The notes under the pieces are model-generated. The model saw nothing but the letters and a program-made list of their open reading frames with translations. It was not told where the DNA came from and searched no databases. 64,000 nucleotides of DNA from an uncultured Aquimarina sp. (lineage in GTDB: Bacteria > Bacteroidota > Bacteroidia > Flavobacteriales > Flavobacteriaceae): the NCBI GenBank assembly GCA_947498595.1, contig CANMKX010000005.1, positions 1 through 64,000 of the forward strand, in the 5' to 3' direction. Position numbers and translations under genes: made by a program. Shown here one piece after another: positions 44,890 through 53,568 of this stretch. Numbering within the stretch: the first letter of the stretch is position 1; every line of letters starts with the position of its first letter.

Positions 44890-47800
44890 TTAGTTTTTAA
44901 TGATTTTTCGAGTAATATTTCCTTTATCAGAAGTAATTCTAATAAAATATACTCCACTAGGAATATTGGTAATATCAATCGTATTAATTTGTAAAGTACC
45001 TTGGAGTTTTTGAGTATCAAGTAATTTTCCTCTAATATCAAAAATATTAAGATGTTGTATTCCTAAATTTGGATCTGCATTAATTGTCAAAATACCATTA
45101 GTAGGATTAGGATATACTAAAAATTGTTGATCAGTTACAAAGTCACCAACACTTAAAGTGCTATCATATAGTATAGAAAATTCTGTAGCAATAGAGTTAC
45201 CGTTACTTGCATTATCAATGGCTACATTTGCTGCAATATTAATTGTAACTTCTCCATTAGAAACTGGTGTAACCTCAATATCAAATACGGTATTAGAAGT
45301 TGTTTCAGTAAAATTGCTAATAGTTCCATTAGTAACAACAATATCAGTCATCTCAAAACCAGTAACATTTTCATTGAAAGTAATCGTTACAGGTATTGGA
45401 TTAGCTCCTGTCGGAGAGCTTTCTGTAGAAATAATATTTATAGATGGTAGATTCGTATCTTTATTAGCAGTATCCATTACAGTATTACCCGTATTTCCAT
45501 TCGTATCAACTAGAGTTACACTTAATGATACAACACCATCACTTAATCCAGATGTATTAATATTTATGATTTGTTGATCAATAGAAGTGATTGTTCCTGT
45601 ACCATTTACTGGTGTTCCACCAGTATTACTACTTAAAGTATAATTGAAAGTAGCTCCTATTTCTGCATTAGCAAAAGTATAACTTATAGCGGATGTATTC
45701 GAAGCATTAATAACAGCTTGATCTATGCTTACAGAATAACCTGAAGGAGATGAGTTATCTACATTAAAAGTAGCGCTAGGGCCAGCTGCAGGAGCATTAT
45801 TTCCAGCAGTATCGCTAGCAGTATTAGCGTCGATAGAAAAACCTAAAGTACCATTACCTGTAATATTGCTAATAGTAACAGTTCTAGTAGAAGTTCCTGT
45901 ACCAGTTACATTAACAATACCAGTTGCAGTTCCAGTAGTATTAAGTGTAATGTCAGCGTTTGTAAGCGTTACATTATCAGCATTAGAGTAGCTAATTGAA
46001 TACGTAATAGGGCCTGTGTTTGTATCAGTTGCACTAGGAGCACCAATAGCAATAGAAGGAGGAGTATTGTCCACATTAAAAGTAGTACTAGGCCCAGCAG
46101 CAACTGCATTATTTCCAACTGTATCGCTAGCTGTATTAGCATCTATAGAAATGCCTAAAGTACCATTACCTATAATATTGCTAATAGTAACAGTTCTCGC
46201 AGAAGTTCCCGTACCACTTACATTAATAATACCAGTTGCAGTTCCAGTAGTATTAAGTGTAATGTCAGCGTTTGTAAGCGTTACATTATCAGCATTAGAG
46301 TAGCTAATTGAATACGTAATAGGGCCTGTATTTGTATCAGTTGCACTAGGAACACCAATAGCAATAGAAGGAGGTGTGTTATCCACATTAAAAGTAGCAC
46401 TAGGCCCAGCAGCGATTGCATTATTTCCAACAGTATCGCTAGCAGTATTGGCGTCGATAGAAAAACCTAAAGTACCATTACCTGTAATATTGCTAATAGT
46501 AACAGTTCTAGCAGAAGTTCCCGTACCACTTACATTAATATCACCCGTAGCAGTTCCAGTAGTATTAAGTGTAATGTCAGCATTTGTAAGCGTTACACTA
46601 TCTGCATTAGAATAGCTTACTGAATACGTAATAGGGCCATTATTTGTATCAGTTGCACTAGGAACACCAATAGCAATAGAAGGAGGAGTGTTATCTACAT
46701 TAAAAGTAGCACTAGGCCCAGCAGCGACTGCATTATTTCCAACAGTATCGCTAGCAGTATTAGCGTCGATAGAAAAGCCTAAAGTACCATTACCTGTAAT
46801 ATTGCTAATAGTAACAGTTCTAGCAGAAGTTCCCGTACCACTTACATTAATATCACCCGTAGCAGTTCCAGTAGTATTAAGAGTTAAATCCGCATTTGTA
46901 AGTATTACATTGTCAGCATTAGAATAACTTATAGAGTAAGTGATAGGTCCACTATCTGTGATTATGGCACTAGGAGCACCAATAGCAATAGAAGGAGGTG
47001 TGTTATCTACATTAAAAGTAGCACTAGGGCCAGCAGCGACTGCATTATTTCCAACAGCATCACTAGCAGTATTAGCATCGATAGAAAAACCTAAAGTACC
47101 ATTACCTGTAATATTGCTAATAGTAACAGTTCTAGCAGAAGTTCCTGTACCACTTACATTAATATCACCCGTAGCAGTTCCAGTAGTATTAAGAGTTAAA
47201 TCCGCATTTGCAAGTGTTACATTGTCAGCATTAGAATAACTTATAGAATAGGTGATAGGTCCACTATTTGTGATTATGGCGCTAGGAGCACCAATGGCAA
47301 TAGAAGGAGGTGTGTTATCTACATTAAAAGTAGCACTAGGGCCAGCAGCGACTGCATTATTTCCAACAGCATCACTAGCAGTATTAGCATCGATAGAAAA
47401 ACCTAAAGTACCATTACCTGTAATATTACTAATGGTAACAGTTCTCGCAGAAGTTCCTGTACCGCTTACATTAATATCACCAGTAGCAGTTCCAGTAGTA
47501 TTAAGAGTTAAATCCGCATTTGTAAGTGTTACATTGTCAGCATTAGAATAACTTATAGAATAGGTGATAGGTCCACTATTTGTAATTATAGTACTAGGAG
47601 CACCAATGGCAATAGATGGAGGCGTATTGTCTACATTAAAGGTAGCGCTAGGGCCTGCAGCAGCGGCATTATTTCCAGCAGTATCACTAGCAGTATTAGC
47701 ATCGATAGAAAAACCTAAAGTACCATTACCTGTAATATTGCTAATAGTAACAGTTCTCGCAGAAGTTCCTGTACCGCTTACGTTAATATCACCCGTAGCA

Positions 47801-48999
47801 GTTCCAGTAGTATTAAGAGTTAAATCCGCATTTGCAAGTGTTATAGAGTTAGCTCCCGAGTAAGTAACGGTATATGTAATAGGTCCACTATTTGTTATTA
47901 TATCGCTTGAAGCTCCTAGAGATATCGTTGGAGCAACTAGGTCTACTGTATGAGTGTTCCCTGAAGTAAAAGCTGAAACATTACCATTTGTACCATTACC
48001 ATTTCCAGAATCATCAGTTATATTTGAAGTTCCTAAAAGATCTAATCGTAAAGAACCCTCACCTCCAATAGAATTGATGGTTACATCTATAGTTGTACCA
48101 GAGCTAGTAGAAACAGAAGCAATTGTTCCTATAGCAGAACCTGTACTAGTTAATGTGAAATCATCAATAGAAACATTATTTGTGCTCTCGTCAAAAGTAA
48201 TTCTTTTGGTAATTGAAATAGCATTAGAAGAAGGCGATCCTAATGTTGTTATTGATTGTACTACAGGAGGTGCTGTATCTGTATTAACAAGACAAGAAGT
48301 GAAAGACCAAGAAATAGTACTTAATGGTTGTTCAACAGAATTATTTGAAGTATAATTATTGGATTGTAAAGGGTCTGCTGAATTAGCATAGATAGCCATT
48401 CTAATGTTTTGAGCTGTGTCATTAATTATAGTACCTGAATATACAGTATTGTCAACTTCAGGATTGACAGCAAAAGCACTTTCTCCTTCAATTAACCCTG
48501 GAGGTAATGCAGAATCATTTACATTGCTAGAGGAAGAGTCGAACATACCAGATTCATTATGAAAAGCTGTAATGAAATTAGGAGAAGCAAAAGATCCTTG
48601 ATAGGCTAAGATTTGATCCCCAGAAGTTGCAAAATCAAAACCTCCAGTTGTAGTGCCTATATCAGAAGTGGAGTTGTTAACATCGTTTGCTGAGATTACA
48701 ATTTCTGATCCGCAAGATAATGCTGTTCCTGATGTCCAAACTGCTACCCCTTCTGTGGCAGATGCAGTAAAAAAAGTAGTGCCAGTCCACCCTTGATCAG
48801 TGAAATTAATTACTGTATTAGCATCAATATCAACTAATAATAAAAAAGAAAATTTGTCGCCTCCATCAGCACTATATCCTGTAATGACAATATCTCCAGC
48901 ATTAAGAACTGTTTGAGCAATTGAGCTAGTAGAAATAAAAGTAATAAATAGTAATAAGATATAACTTTTGGTAAAAAAAGAATTGTAATTATATTTCAT
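44890..48999 (-). CDS. Large repetitive secreted protein, T9SS cargo
   Basis: The 1369-residue protein has a signal peptide (FITFISTSSIAQ) and an N-terminal beta domain of about 220 residues (LNAGDIVITGYSADGGDKFSF). A divergent Ig-like domain follows, then seven 104-residue Ig-like repeats built on PPSIAIGAPS, GPITYSISYSNADNVTLTNA, NTTGTATGDINVSGTGTS and GNGTLGFSIDANTASD. Two further beta domains and a C-terminal type A sorting domain (FLVYPNPTNGILTINADP to ITRKIIKN) complete it. The last feature is the T9SS secretion and surface-attachment signal. It is the final gene of an operon with a formyltransferase-like gene and two collar proteins. Adhesion is plausible; the function is not proven. 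Confidence 0.85.
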   Translation of the reverse strand: MKYNYNSFFTKSYILLLFITFISTSSIAQTVLNAGDIVITGYSADGGDKFSFLLLVDIDANTVINFTDQGWTGTTFFTASATEGVAVWTSGTALSCGSEIVISANDVNNSTSDIGTTTGGFDFATSGDQILAYQGSFASPNFITAFHNESGMFDSSSSNVNDSALPPGLIEGESAFAVNPEVDNTVYSGTIINDTAQNIRMAIYANSADPLQSNNYTSNNSVEQPLSTISWSFTSCLVNTDTAPPVVQSITTLGSPSSNAISITKRITFDESTNNVSIDDFTLTSTGSAIGTIASVSTSSGTTIDVTINSIGGEGSLRLDLLGTSNITDDSGNGNGTNGNVSAFTSGNTHTVDLVAPTISLGASSDIITNSGPITYTVTYSGANSITLANADLTLNTTGTATGDINVSGTGTSARTVTISNITGNGTLGFSIDANTASDTAGNNAAAAGPSATFNVDNTPPSIAIGAPSTIITNSGPITYSISYSNADNVTLTNADLTLNTTGTATGDINVSGTGTSARTVTISNITGNGTLGFSIDANTASDAVGNNAVAAGPSATFNVDNTPPSIAIGAPSAIITNSGPITYSISYSNADNVTLANADLTLNTTGTATGDINVSGTGTSARTVTISNITGNGTLGFSIDANTASDAVGNNAVAAGPSATFNVDNTPPSIAIGAPSAIITDSGPITYSISYSNADNVILTNADLTLNTTGTATGDINVSGTGTSARTVTISNITGNGTLGFSIDANTASDTVGNNAVAAGPSATFNVDNTPPSIAIGVPSATDTNNGPITYSVSYSNADSVTLTNADITLNTTGTATGDINVSGTGTSARTVTISNITGNGTLGFSIDANTASDTVGNNAIAAGPSATFNVDNTPPSIAIGVPSATDTNTGPITYSISYSNADNVTLTNADITLNTTGTATGIINVSGTGTSARTVTISNIIGNGTLGISIDANTASDTVGNNAVAAGPSTTFNVDNTPPSIAIGAPSATDTNTGPITYSISYSNADNVTLTNADITLNTTGTATGIVNVTGTGTSTRTVTISNITGNGTLGFSIDANTASDTAGNNAPAAGPSATFNVDNSSPSGYSVSIDQAVINASNTSAISYTFANAEIGATFNYTLSSNTGGTPVNGTGTITSIDQQIININTSGLSDGVVSLSVTLVDTNGNTGNTVMDTANKDTNLPSINIISTESSPTGANPIPVTITFNENVTGFEMTDIVVTNGTISNFTETTSNTVFDIEVTPVSNGEVTINIAANVAIDNASNGNSIATEFSILYDSTLSVGDFVTDQQFLVYPNPTNGILTINADPNLGIQHLNIFDIRGKLLDTQKLQGTLQINTIDITNIPSGVYFIRITSDKGNITRKIIKN
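45756..47945. repeat. Seven tandem 312-bp repeats in the T9SS cargo gene
   Basis: Near-identical 312-base units (104 codons) repeat seven times; the landmark attaaaagtagcactagg recurs at a spacing of exactly 312 bases from about 45,760 to 47,630. Units 2-4 (GAPSxIIT, DINV) and 5-7 (xPSATDTN) form two sub-families. High DNA identity indicates recent duplication or gene conversion. Confidence 0.9.
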
Positions 49000-49077
49000 T
49001 TTAATAATTTTATAAGTGAATCATGAATTAAACGTTAAAAAAATATTGACTTTTAATACGTTGAGATTATTAATGAT

Positions 49078-49662
49078 TTAGCTTCTTGATGGATAAATTC
49101 CAATCATACATATAATGTAATTAATGCTTAAGTAAGGCTGCATATTATTAATAGCTTGACTTGATCCGGTATTATGAGCAAGGATAGAGCCATTAATAAC
49201 ACCCGGAGAATTAAAAGGTTTAAGAGTTACATTAGAAGTTCCAGTTGTATATGTTTTTCCATCTGTAGCTTCAGCTAAATAAGCATCTTCTGGATTGTTA
49301 CTGTCTGCACCTGAATCAGCAGCAGGAATAGCAATTTGAGTTATAGTAGTAGCATTAGATGAGTCGATAATATGTGTATGTGAGGGGATTTGATTTTGAG
49401 TCAGATTATTGTATTCTAAACCTGAACGTTGTCCTAATTTTCTAGTAGATAAACCAGGCCCTGTTCCTGGGTTAATTGGGACTCTACCTCTTAAATCAGG
49501 CAAGGCAAACGTAGTTCTTCCGTCTCCTCCATATGTAGTTCCTAAAATAGAAAATAAAGCGTCGTTTTGTGAAATAGCAAGTATTTGTCCGTTGCAAAAT
49601 GCCCAATTTCTGGGAGCAAAATTGCCCGCAAACATGCGTGTTTCTCCTATAGTTCCTTCCAT
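49078..49662 (-). CDS. Phage-tail-collar domain protein 1 (microcystin-dependent-protein-like)
   Basis: The 194-residue protein shows the collar pattern MFAGNFAPRNWAFCNGQIL, ILGTTYGGDGRTTFALPDLRGRVPI and GTGPGLSTRKLGQRSG, and ends with MQPYLSINYIICMIGIYPSRS. Such stand-alone proteins resemble tail-fibre tips and are annotated as microcystin-dependent proteins in many bacteria, with unknown role. The neighbour upstream is a close paralogue of equal length. No tail, capsid or integrase genes are near, so this is not a prophage. Confidence 0.9.
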   Translation of the reverse strand: MEGTIGETRMFAGNFAPRNWAFCNGQILAISQNDALFSILGTTYGGDGRTTFALPDLRGRVPINPGTGPGLSTRKLGQRSGLEYNNLTQNQIPSHTHIIDSSNATTITQIAIPAADSGADSNNPEDAYLAEATDGKTYTTGTSNVTLKPFNSPGVINGSILAHNTGSSQAINNMQPYLSINYIICMIGIYPSRS

Positions 49663-49685
49663 AGTAATATATATTTAAATTCGAT

Positions 49686-50270
49686 TTAACTTCTAGATGG
49701 GAAAATCCCTTGCATGCAAATAATATAATTTAGCCCTAAAAACGGTTGCATGTTATTGATAGGTTGATTAGCACCAGTAGCTAATGTTGTGAGGTTTCCT
49801 TGGATTACTCCAGGAGAATTAAATGTTTTTAAAGTCGTATTAGGGGTTCCTGTTATATAAGTTTTTCCGTTTGTAGTTTCCGCTAGATAAGCATCTTCTG
49901 GATTGTTACTATCAGCTCCAGAATCTGCAGCAGGGATAGAAACTTGAGTTATAGTTGTAGCATTAGATGTGTTAACATAATGATTATGAGAAGGCATCTG
50001 AAGAACATTCATAGTATTTGTTTCTAGCCCTGAGCGTTGTCCTAATTTTCTAGTAGATAAACCAGGCCCTGTTCCTGGGCTAATTGGGACTCTACCTCTT
50101 AAATCGGGTAAAGCAAATGAGGTTCTTCCATCTCCTCCATATGTAGTTCCTAAGATTGAAAATAAAGCTGTGTTTTGTGAAATAGCGATTAATTGACCTT
50201 CGCAAAATGCCCAAGCCCTTGGTGCAAAATTACCTGCAAACATGCGTACTTCTCCGATTGTTCCATCCAT
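49686..50270 (-). CDS. Phage-tail-collar domain protein 2
   Basis: The 194-residue protein is a paralogue of the preceding entry and shares the collar core (AWAFCEGQLIAISQNTALF, FALPDLRGRVPISPGTGP) and end (NYIICMQGIFPSRS). Differences concentrate in the middle (MNVLQMPSHNHYVNTSNA; LATGANQPINNMQPF). Tandem duplication, 23 bases apart, is evident. Likely secreted or surface structural protein, but no signal peptide is present, so export would need another route or the protein stays inside. Confidence 0.9.
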   Translation of the reverse strand: MDGTIGEVRMFAGNFAPRAWAFCEGQLIAISQNTALFSILGTTYGGDGRTSFALPDLRGRVPISPGTGPGLSTRKLGQRSGLETNTMNVLQMPSHNHYVNTSNATTITQVSIPAADSGADSNNPEDAYLAETTNGKTYITGTPNTTLKTFNSPGVIQGNLTTLATGANQPINNMQPFLGLNYIICMQGIFPSRS

Positions 50271-50299
50271 AGTTAATTGATTTAAAAGGTATATAAATA

Positions 50300-51247
50300 T
50301 TAAATGTTAATAGTTTGTTTGATATTAGAATTAAAGCGATGCCCTTGTTGAATACCTAAATTCACGTATTTTGTTCCTGTAAGTATTCCAGCATCAGTAT
50401 TGATAATGTTAATGCGTAATAATTGGCCATATTTACAACAAACAAATAAGCCTTCTTGTGGATGCGCATATATAATCTCTCCAGGTATTTTTCCAAACAA
50501 AGGAGTTTGCATATCAACAGGAGATACTTCTAATAACTTAATGACGGCTCCTTGATAAAATGTGATTGCACCTCCATATTTTGAATTGGATGCGTTTACT
50601 AAAAACTCTATTTGTTCACTTGTTTGTGTTTCCCAATTAATAGTGTAATCACTCTCTTCAGGACGTTTGTTTATCGGATATAATTTATCCGAACTTTGCG
50701 TTTTGTAATTAGATGCTTCAGGAATCAAAGCAATAGTTTTTTCGAGAGCTTCTTTTGATAATAAACTCATCTTTGAATTAAGCATATCAGCTGTTTCTCC
50801 AAAAATTATAGAAACATTTTGTTGAAAAAGAATAGGGCCTCGATCCCAGTGAGAATTTATTTTATGAAATGTAATAGCGGTTTCTTTATCACCATTTTTT
50901 AAACTCCAAAAAATTGGATCAGCACCTCTATTATCTGGAAGTTTTCCAAAATGAGTATTTAAAAAACCGTAAGTTGGAATTTCTAAAAGAATAGAAGGGA
51001 TTTTTAATCCAAAACCGCAAACAATAATTAAGTCTGGACTAAGCTCGGTTAGCCAGTTTTTAAAAGTTGTAGTGATATTATCAGTAGTAATATCAAAAAT
51101 AGGATACCCTTGTTGTATAACAATATTCTTAAATTTATTATTAGAGGCTGTTTTATGAAAACATACACCTATTAAGTGATTATTTGTAGATAACCATTCA
51201 TAAACACCGTAACAAGTAGGGAAACTACCGATAAGAGCTATTTTCAT
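50300..51247 (-). CDS. Formyltransferase-fold protein (FMT/GART family)
   Basis: The 315-residue protein has a Rossmann-like start (KIALIGSFPTCYGVYEWL) and the formyltransferase core: DLIIVCGFGLKIPS, GFLNTHFGKLPDNRGADPIF and ITFHKINSHWDRGPILF. The family triad Asn, His and Asp is present (N-T-H and the D in HWDRGPI). A C-terminal beta domain like that of methionyl-tRNA formyltransferase follows. It is too divergent from Fmt to assume tRNA as substrate. It is the first gene of the collar/T9SS operon, so it may formylate an amino sugar or a surface product of this locus. That role is inference. Confidence 0.8.
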   Translation of the reverse strand: MKIALIGSFPTCYGVYEWLSTNNHLIGVCFHKTASNNKFKNIVIQQGYPIFDITTDNITTTFKNWLTELSPDLIIVCGFGLKIPSILLEIPTYGFLNTHFGKLPDNRGADPIFWSLKNGDKETAITFHKINSHWDRGPILFQQNVSIIFGETADMLNSKMSLLSKEALEKTIALIPEASNYKTQSSDKLYPINKRPEESDYTINWETQTSEQIEFLVNASNSKYGGAITFYQGAVIKLLEVSPVDMQTPLFGKIPGEIIYAHPQEGLFVCCKYGQLLRINIINTDAGILTGTKYVNLGIQQGHRFNSNIKQTINI

Positions 51248-51271
51248 AACAGTTGTGATTTTGATTAATGT

Positions 51272-51287
51272 TTAGATTTTAATCTAA
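51272..51287. promoter_or_regulatory. Perfect palindrome ahead of the formyltransferase operon
   Basis: TTAGATT-TT-AATCTAA, 7-bp perfect arms, 24 bases upstream of the formyltransferase ATG. It could be a repressor site; no regulator is adjacent. Confidence 0.3.
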
Positions 51288-51344
51288 TAGTATTGATATA
51301 CAATGCTATAATCTGTCAAATTTAAAGGATCAAGAAAAACAAAC

Positions 51345-51368
51345 AAACGCGTATTTATACGCGTTTTT
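51345..51368 (-). terminator. Terminator after the Tat-signal protein gene
   Basis: AACGCGTAT and ATACGCGTT form a perfect 9-bp stem, with an A-rich side at 51336-51345 that reads as a T-tract on the minus strand. It lies just beyond the stop at 51376. Confidence 0.75.
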
Positions 51369-51375
51369 ATATTGA

Positions 51376-51963
51376 TTATTTAATGATAGTTTTTGCTCCT
51401 TTTTTTGACGATATAATAGAGATCGTATTTCCGTGAGTGTTTTTAAAAGTGAATTCAGAAACACGACCTCTTTTATAGCTTATGATCTCCTCAGGAATGC
51501 TATAATGAAAAGTGTTTATAAAGTCAACTTGCTGCTGTTCTATTTCGTGATTGAAATTGTTGATAAATGTATCTAGTTGTAAGCTAGATTGTTCGTCTAT
51601 GATGAAATGATTGTATTTTGATTTTTTTTTACTAATAAAAACAAGCTCTTTTGAAGAAAAACCAAGTATAGATTTTTTATACAAAGGAATAACAAAACAA
51701 TGCGCATTAAGTTGAGTTAATTGATGAGAATCAAAGAGATAATTATTGCGCTCCAATTTTTGCAATAAATATTCGTGATGTTCTTTTAACGCTTGTACTT
51801 GACCTGTTATAGAAACCTGTTTTGCTTGTGAATTGATGAGGTTTAAGCCATTTCCAAAATGATTTAATGTGATTTTTTGATCATTGGCTATTATTGAAGT
51901 AGGAATAAGAGATGCTCCACTAAAAGCTAGAAAACCTGAATTAATAAAATACCTTCGATTCAT
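51376..51963 (-). CDS. Hypothetical protein with Tat-like signal
   Basis: Start at 51963 gives MNRRYFINSGFLAFSGASLIP, a twin-Arg signal pattern with hydrophobic stretch; the frame extends to 51987 with an extra eight residues and a less typical start. The 195-residue protein continues with a mixed alpha/beta stretch (HFGNGLNLINSQAKQVSITG, LTQLNAHCFVIPLYKKS, YKRGRVSEFTFKNTHGNTI). No domain is recognised. The signal suggests export of a folded protein through Tat, as for many flavobacterial proteins. Own terminator, so it is a single-gene unit. Confidence 0.65.
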   Translation of the reverse strand: MNRRYFINSGFLAFSGASLIPTSIIANDQKITLNHFGNGLNLINSQAKQVSITGQVQALKEHHEYLLQKLERNNYLFDSHQLTQLNAHCFVIPLYKKSILGFSSKELVFISKKKSKYNHFIIDEQSSLQLDTFINNFNHEIEQQQVDFINTFHYSIPEEIISYKRGRVSEFTFKNTHGNTISIISSKKGAKTIIK

Positions 51964-52180
51964 AATGAAATGATTAATTGTTAGCATATTAAAGATACTA
52001 ATAAAATTATAACAAACTGAACTGTAGGTTTTTACAGTTTAATGATTGTGGTTTTATTGTACAAGTGTAAAGCTAAAAATAGCGAAGAAGATTTCATATA
52101 GGTGAAAACACCTGTTTTTATCTGAGAAAGATAAAATAGTAAGATTAAAATTAAATATGATGAAGAATCTAAAAGTGAAA

Positions 52181-52618
52181 TTATTTTAGATATACGCATT
52201 TACGATCATAGTCGATAATTGCTTTTCCTTTTTTTAAGATATCTGCACCAATAATACCATCTACAGGTTCTGCTTGGTGATTGATAAGAGCTTTATTTAC
52301 ATGTTGTAGGTCAAAAAGAACTAATGAAACTTTTTTCTTAGACCACTTACCTAATTTTAAAGCGTTTTTTTTAGAAATTTGAGTTTGCATATTTGTAGCA
52401 CCAGCTCCAGCAGCTTTTACTTCACTATCTTGAGCTAAGAGATTAAACTTTTCAACAGATTCAAACCCTACACAAGAATTTGAAGCACCAGTATCTAATA
52501 TAAAATTTCCTTTAATACCATTAATAGTTGCTTTTACTTCAAAATGATTAGTTTTTGTAAAAGCTAATTTAATACGATGGTATTTTTTTTCGGATAAAAA
52601 TTTCTTAAGTGTACTCAT
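52181..52618 (-). CDS. Retropepsin-like aspartic protease
   Basis: The 145-residue protein has the clan AA pattern GNFILDTGASNSCVGFE with Asp42 in the DTGAS motif, and the second landmark VDGIIGADILKKGKAIIDYD. The single catalytic Asp per chain means it would work as a homodimer, as in retroviral proteases. It has no signal peptide. Bacterial family members are poorly studied. It lies divergent from tatD over a 122-base gap. Confidence 0.85.
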   Translation of the reverse strand: MSTLKKFLSEKKYHRIKLAFTKTNHFEVKATINGIKGNFILDTGASNSCVGFESVEKFNLLAQDSEVKAAGAGATNMQTQISKKNALKLGKWSKKKVSLVLFDLQHVNKALINHQAEPVDGIIGADILKKGKAIIDYDRKCVYLK

Positions 52619-52703
52619 TTAAGTATTAAAAGATCTTAATTAGAAGATAAAAGTAGTGTAAATAGCGTAGATATTGAATGTAAAGTTAAAGTAAATCTTA
52701 TGT

Positions 52704-52736
52704 ATTGTATTTCTAGAGGCTATTTTTTTACTTTTG
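52704..52736 (+). promoter_or_regulatory. Candidate promoter of tatD (possibly leaderless)
   Basis: ATTG (52704-52707), 21 bases, then TACTTTTG (52729-52736). With the usual seven-base distance, transcription would begin close to the ATG at 52741, giving a leaderless or nearly leaderless message. Confidence 0.5.
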
Positions 52737-52740
52737 CAGA

Positions 52741-53523
52741 ATGATATTAACAGATACCCATACTCATATATATAGTGAGGCATTTGATGAAGATCAAGGC
52801 CAAATGATGTCAAGAGCCATATCAGCTGGTGTAAAACGTTTTTTTGTTCCAGCAATAGATTCAACATATACAGAATCTATGTATGAGATTGAATCAAAAT
52901 TTCCTGAAGAAGTTTTCTTGATGATGGGATTGCATCCAACACATGTAAAAGAAAATTATATAGAAGAATTGCAACATGTCGAAGCGCAATTGAAAAAAAG
53001 AGAAGATCAGCATAAAAAGTTTTATGCCATTGGAGAAATTGGAATGGACTTATATTGGGACAAAACTTTTTTGGAGGAACAAAAAAAAGCTTTTAAAATA
53101 CAAATTCAATTAGCTAAAAAGTATCAGCTACCTATTGTTATTCATTGTAGAGACGCATTTGATGAGGTTTTTGAAGTATTAGAAGAAGAGAAAGGAAAAG
53201 ATTTATTTGGAATTTTTCATTGCTTTACAGGAAATTTAGCACAAGCCAAGTTAGCAATTGATTATAATATGAAATTGGGAATAGGTGGTGTTGTAACATT
53301 TAAAAATGGAAAAATTGATAAGTTTTTAAATGAAATACCAATAAGCGAAATAGTTTTAGAAACAGATGCTCCTTATCTTGCGCCAACACCATATAGAGGT
53401 AAGCGAAATGAAAGTGCTTATTTGATTAATGTGGTAGAAAAACTAGTTGATATATATAAGTTGAGTGAAACTGAAATTGCATCAATCACAACTCAAAATT
53501 CCATAGACGTTTTTGGAATTTAA
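52741..53523 (+). CDS. tatD: TatD-family metal-dependent DNase/hydrolase
   Basis: The 260-residue protein starts with ILTDTHTHIYSEAF (metal-binding DxHxH) and has GEIGMDLYWD, PIVIHCRDAFDEV, GIFHCFTGN and LETDAPYLAPTPYRGKRNESAYL, covering all the TatD metal ligands. TatD enzymes act as 3'-5' exonucleases and AP endonucleases or as general hydrolases in the cytoplasm. The gene begins a plus-strand run with the acyltransferase and asparaginase. A candidate promoter lies so close to the start that the message may lack a leader. Confidence 0.95.
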   Translation: MILTDTHTHIYSEAFDEDQGQMMSRAISAGVKRFFVPAIDSTYTESMYEIESKFPEEVFLMMGLHPTHVKENYIEELQHVEAQLKKREDQHKKFYAIGEIGMDLYWDKTFLEEQKKAFKIQIQLAKKYQLPIVIHCRDAFDEVFEVLEEEKGKDLFGIFHCFTGNLAQAKLAIDYNMKLGIGGVVTFKNGKIDKFLNEIPISEIVLETDAPYLAPTPYRGKRNESAYLINVVEKLVDIYKLSETEIASITTQNSIDVFGI

Positions 53524-53568
53524 CGATTGAAAATTAAAAAATAATTGCTAATTAATAGACGAAAAAAA

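Noticed and set aside
46016-47863. Series of plus-strand open frames 79-99 codons long, evenly spaced
   Set aside because: They are antisense to the 312-bp repeats of the T9SS cargo gene and repeat at the same spacing; codons on the minus strand make biological sense.
45756-47945. Possible CRISPR-like array
   Set aside because: Repeats are 312 bases, coding, and have no unique spacers; they are protein domains.
49078-50270. Prophage signal from tail-collar proteins
   Set aside because: No capsid, portal, terminase, integrase or other tail gene is near; stand-alone collar proteins are common in bacteria.
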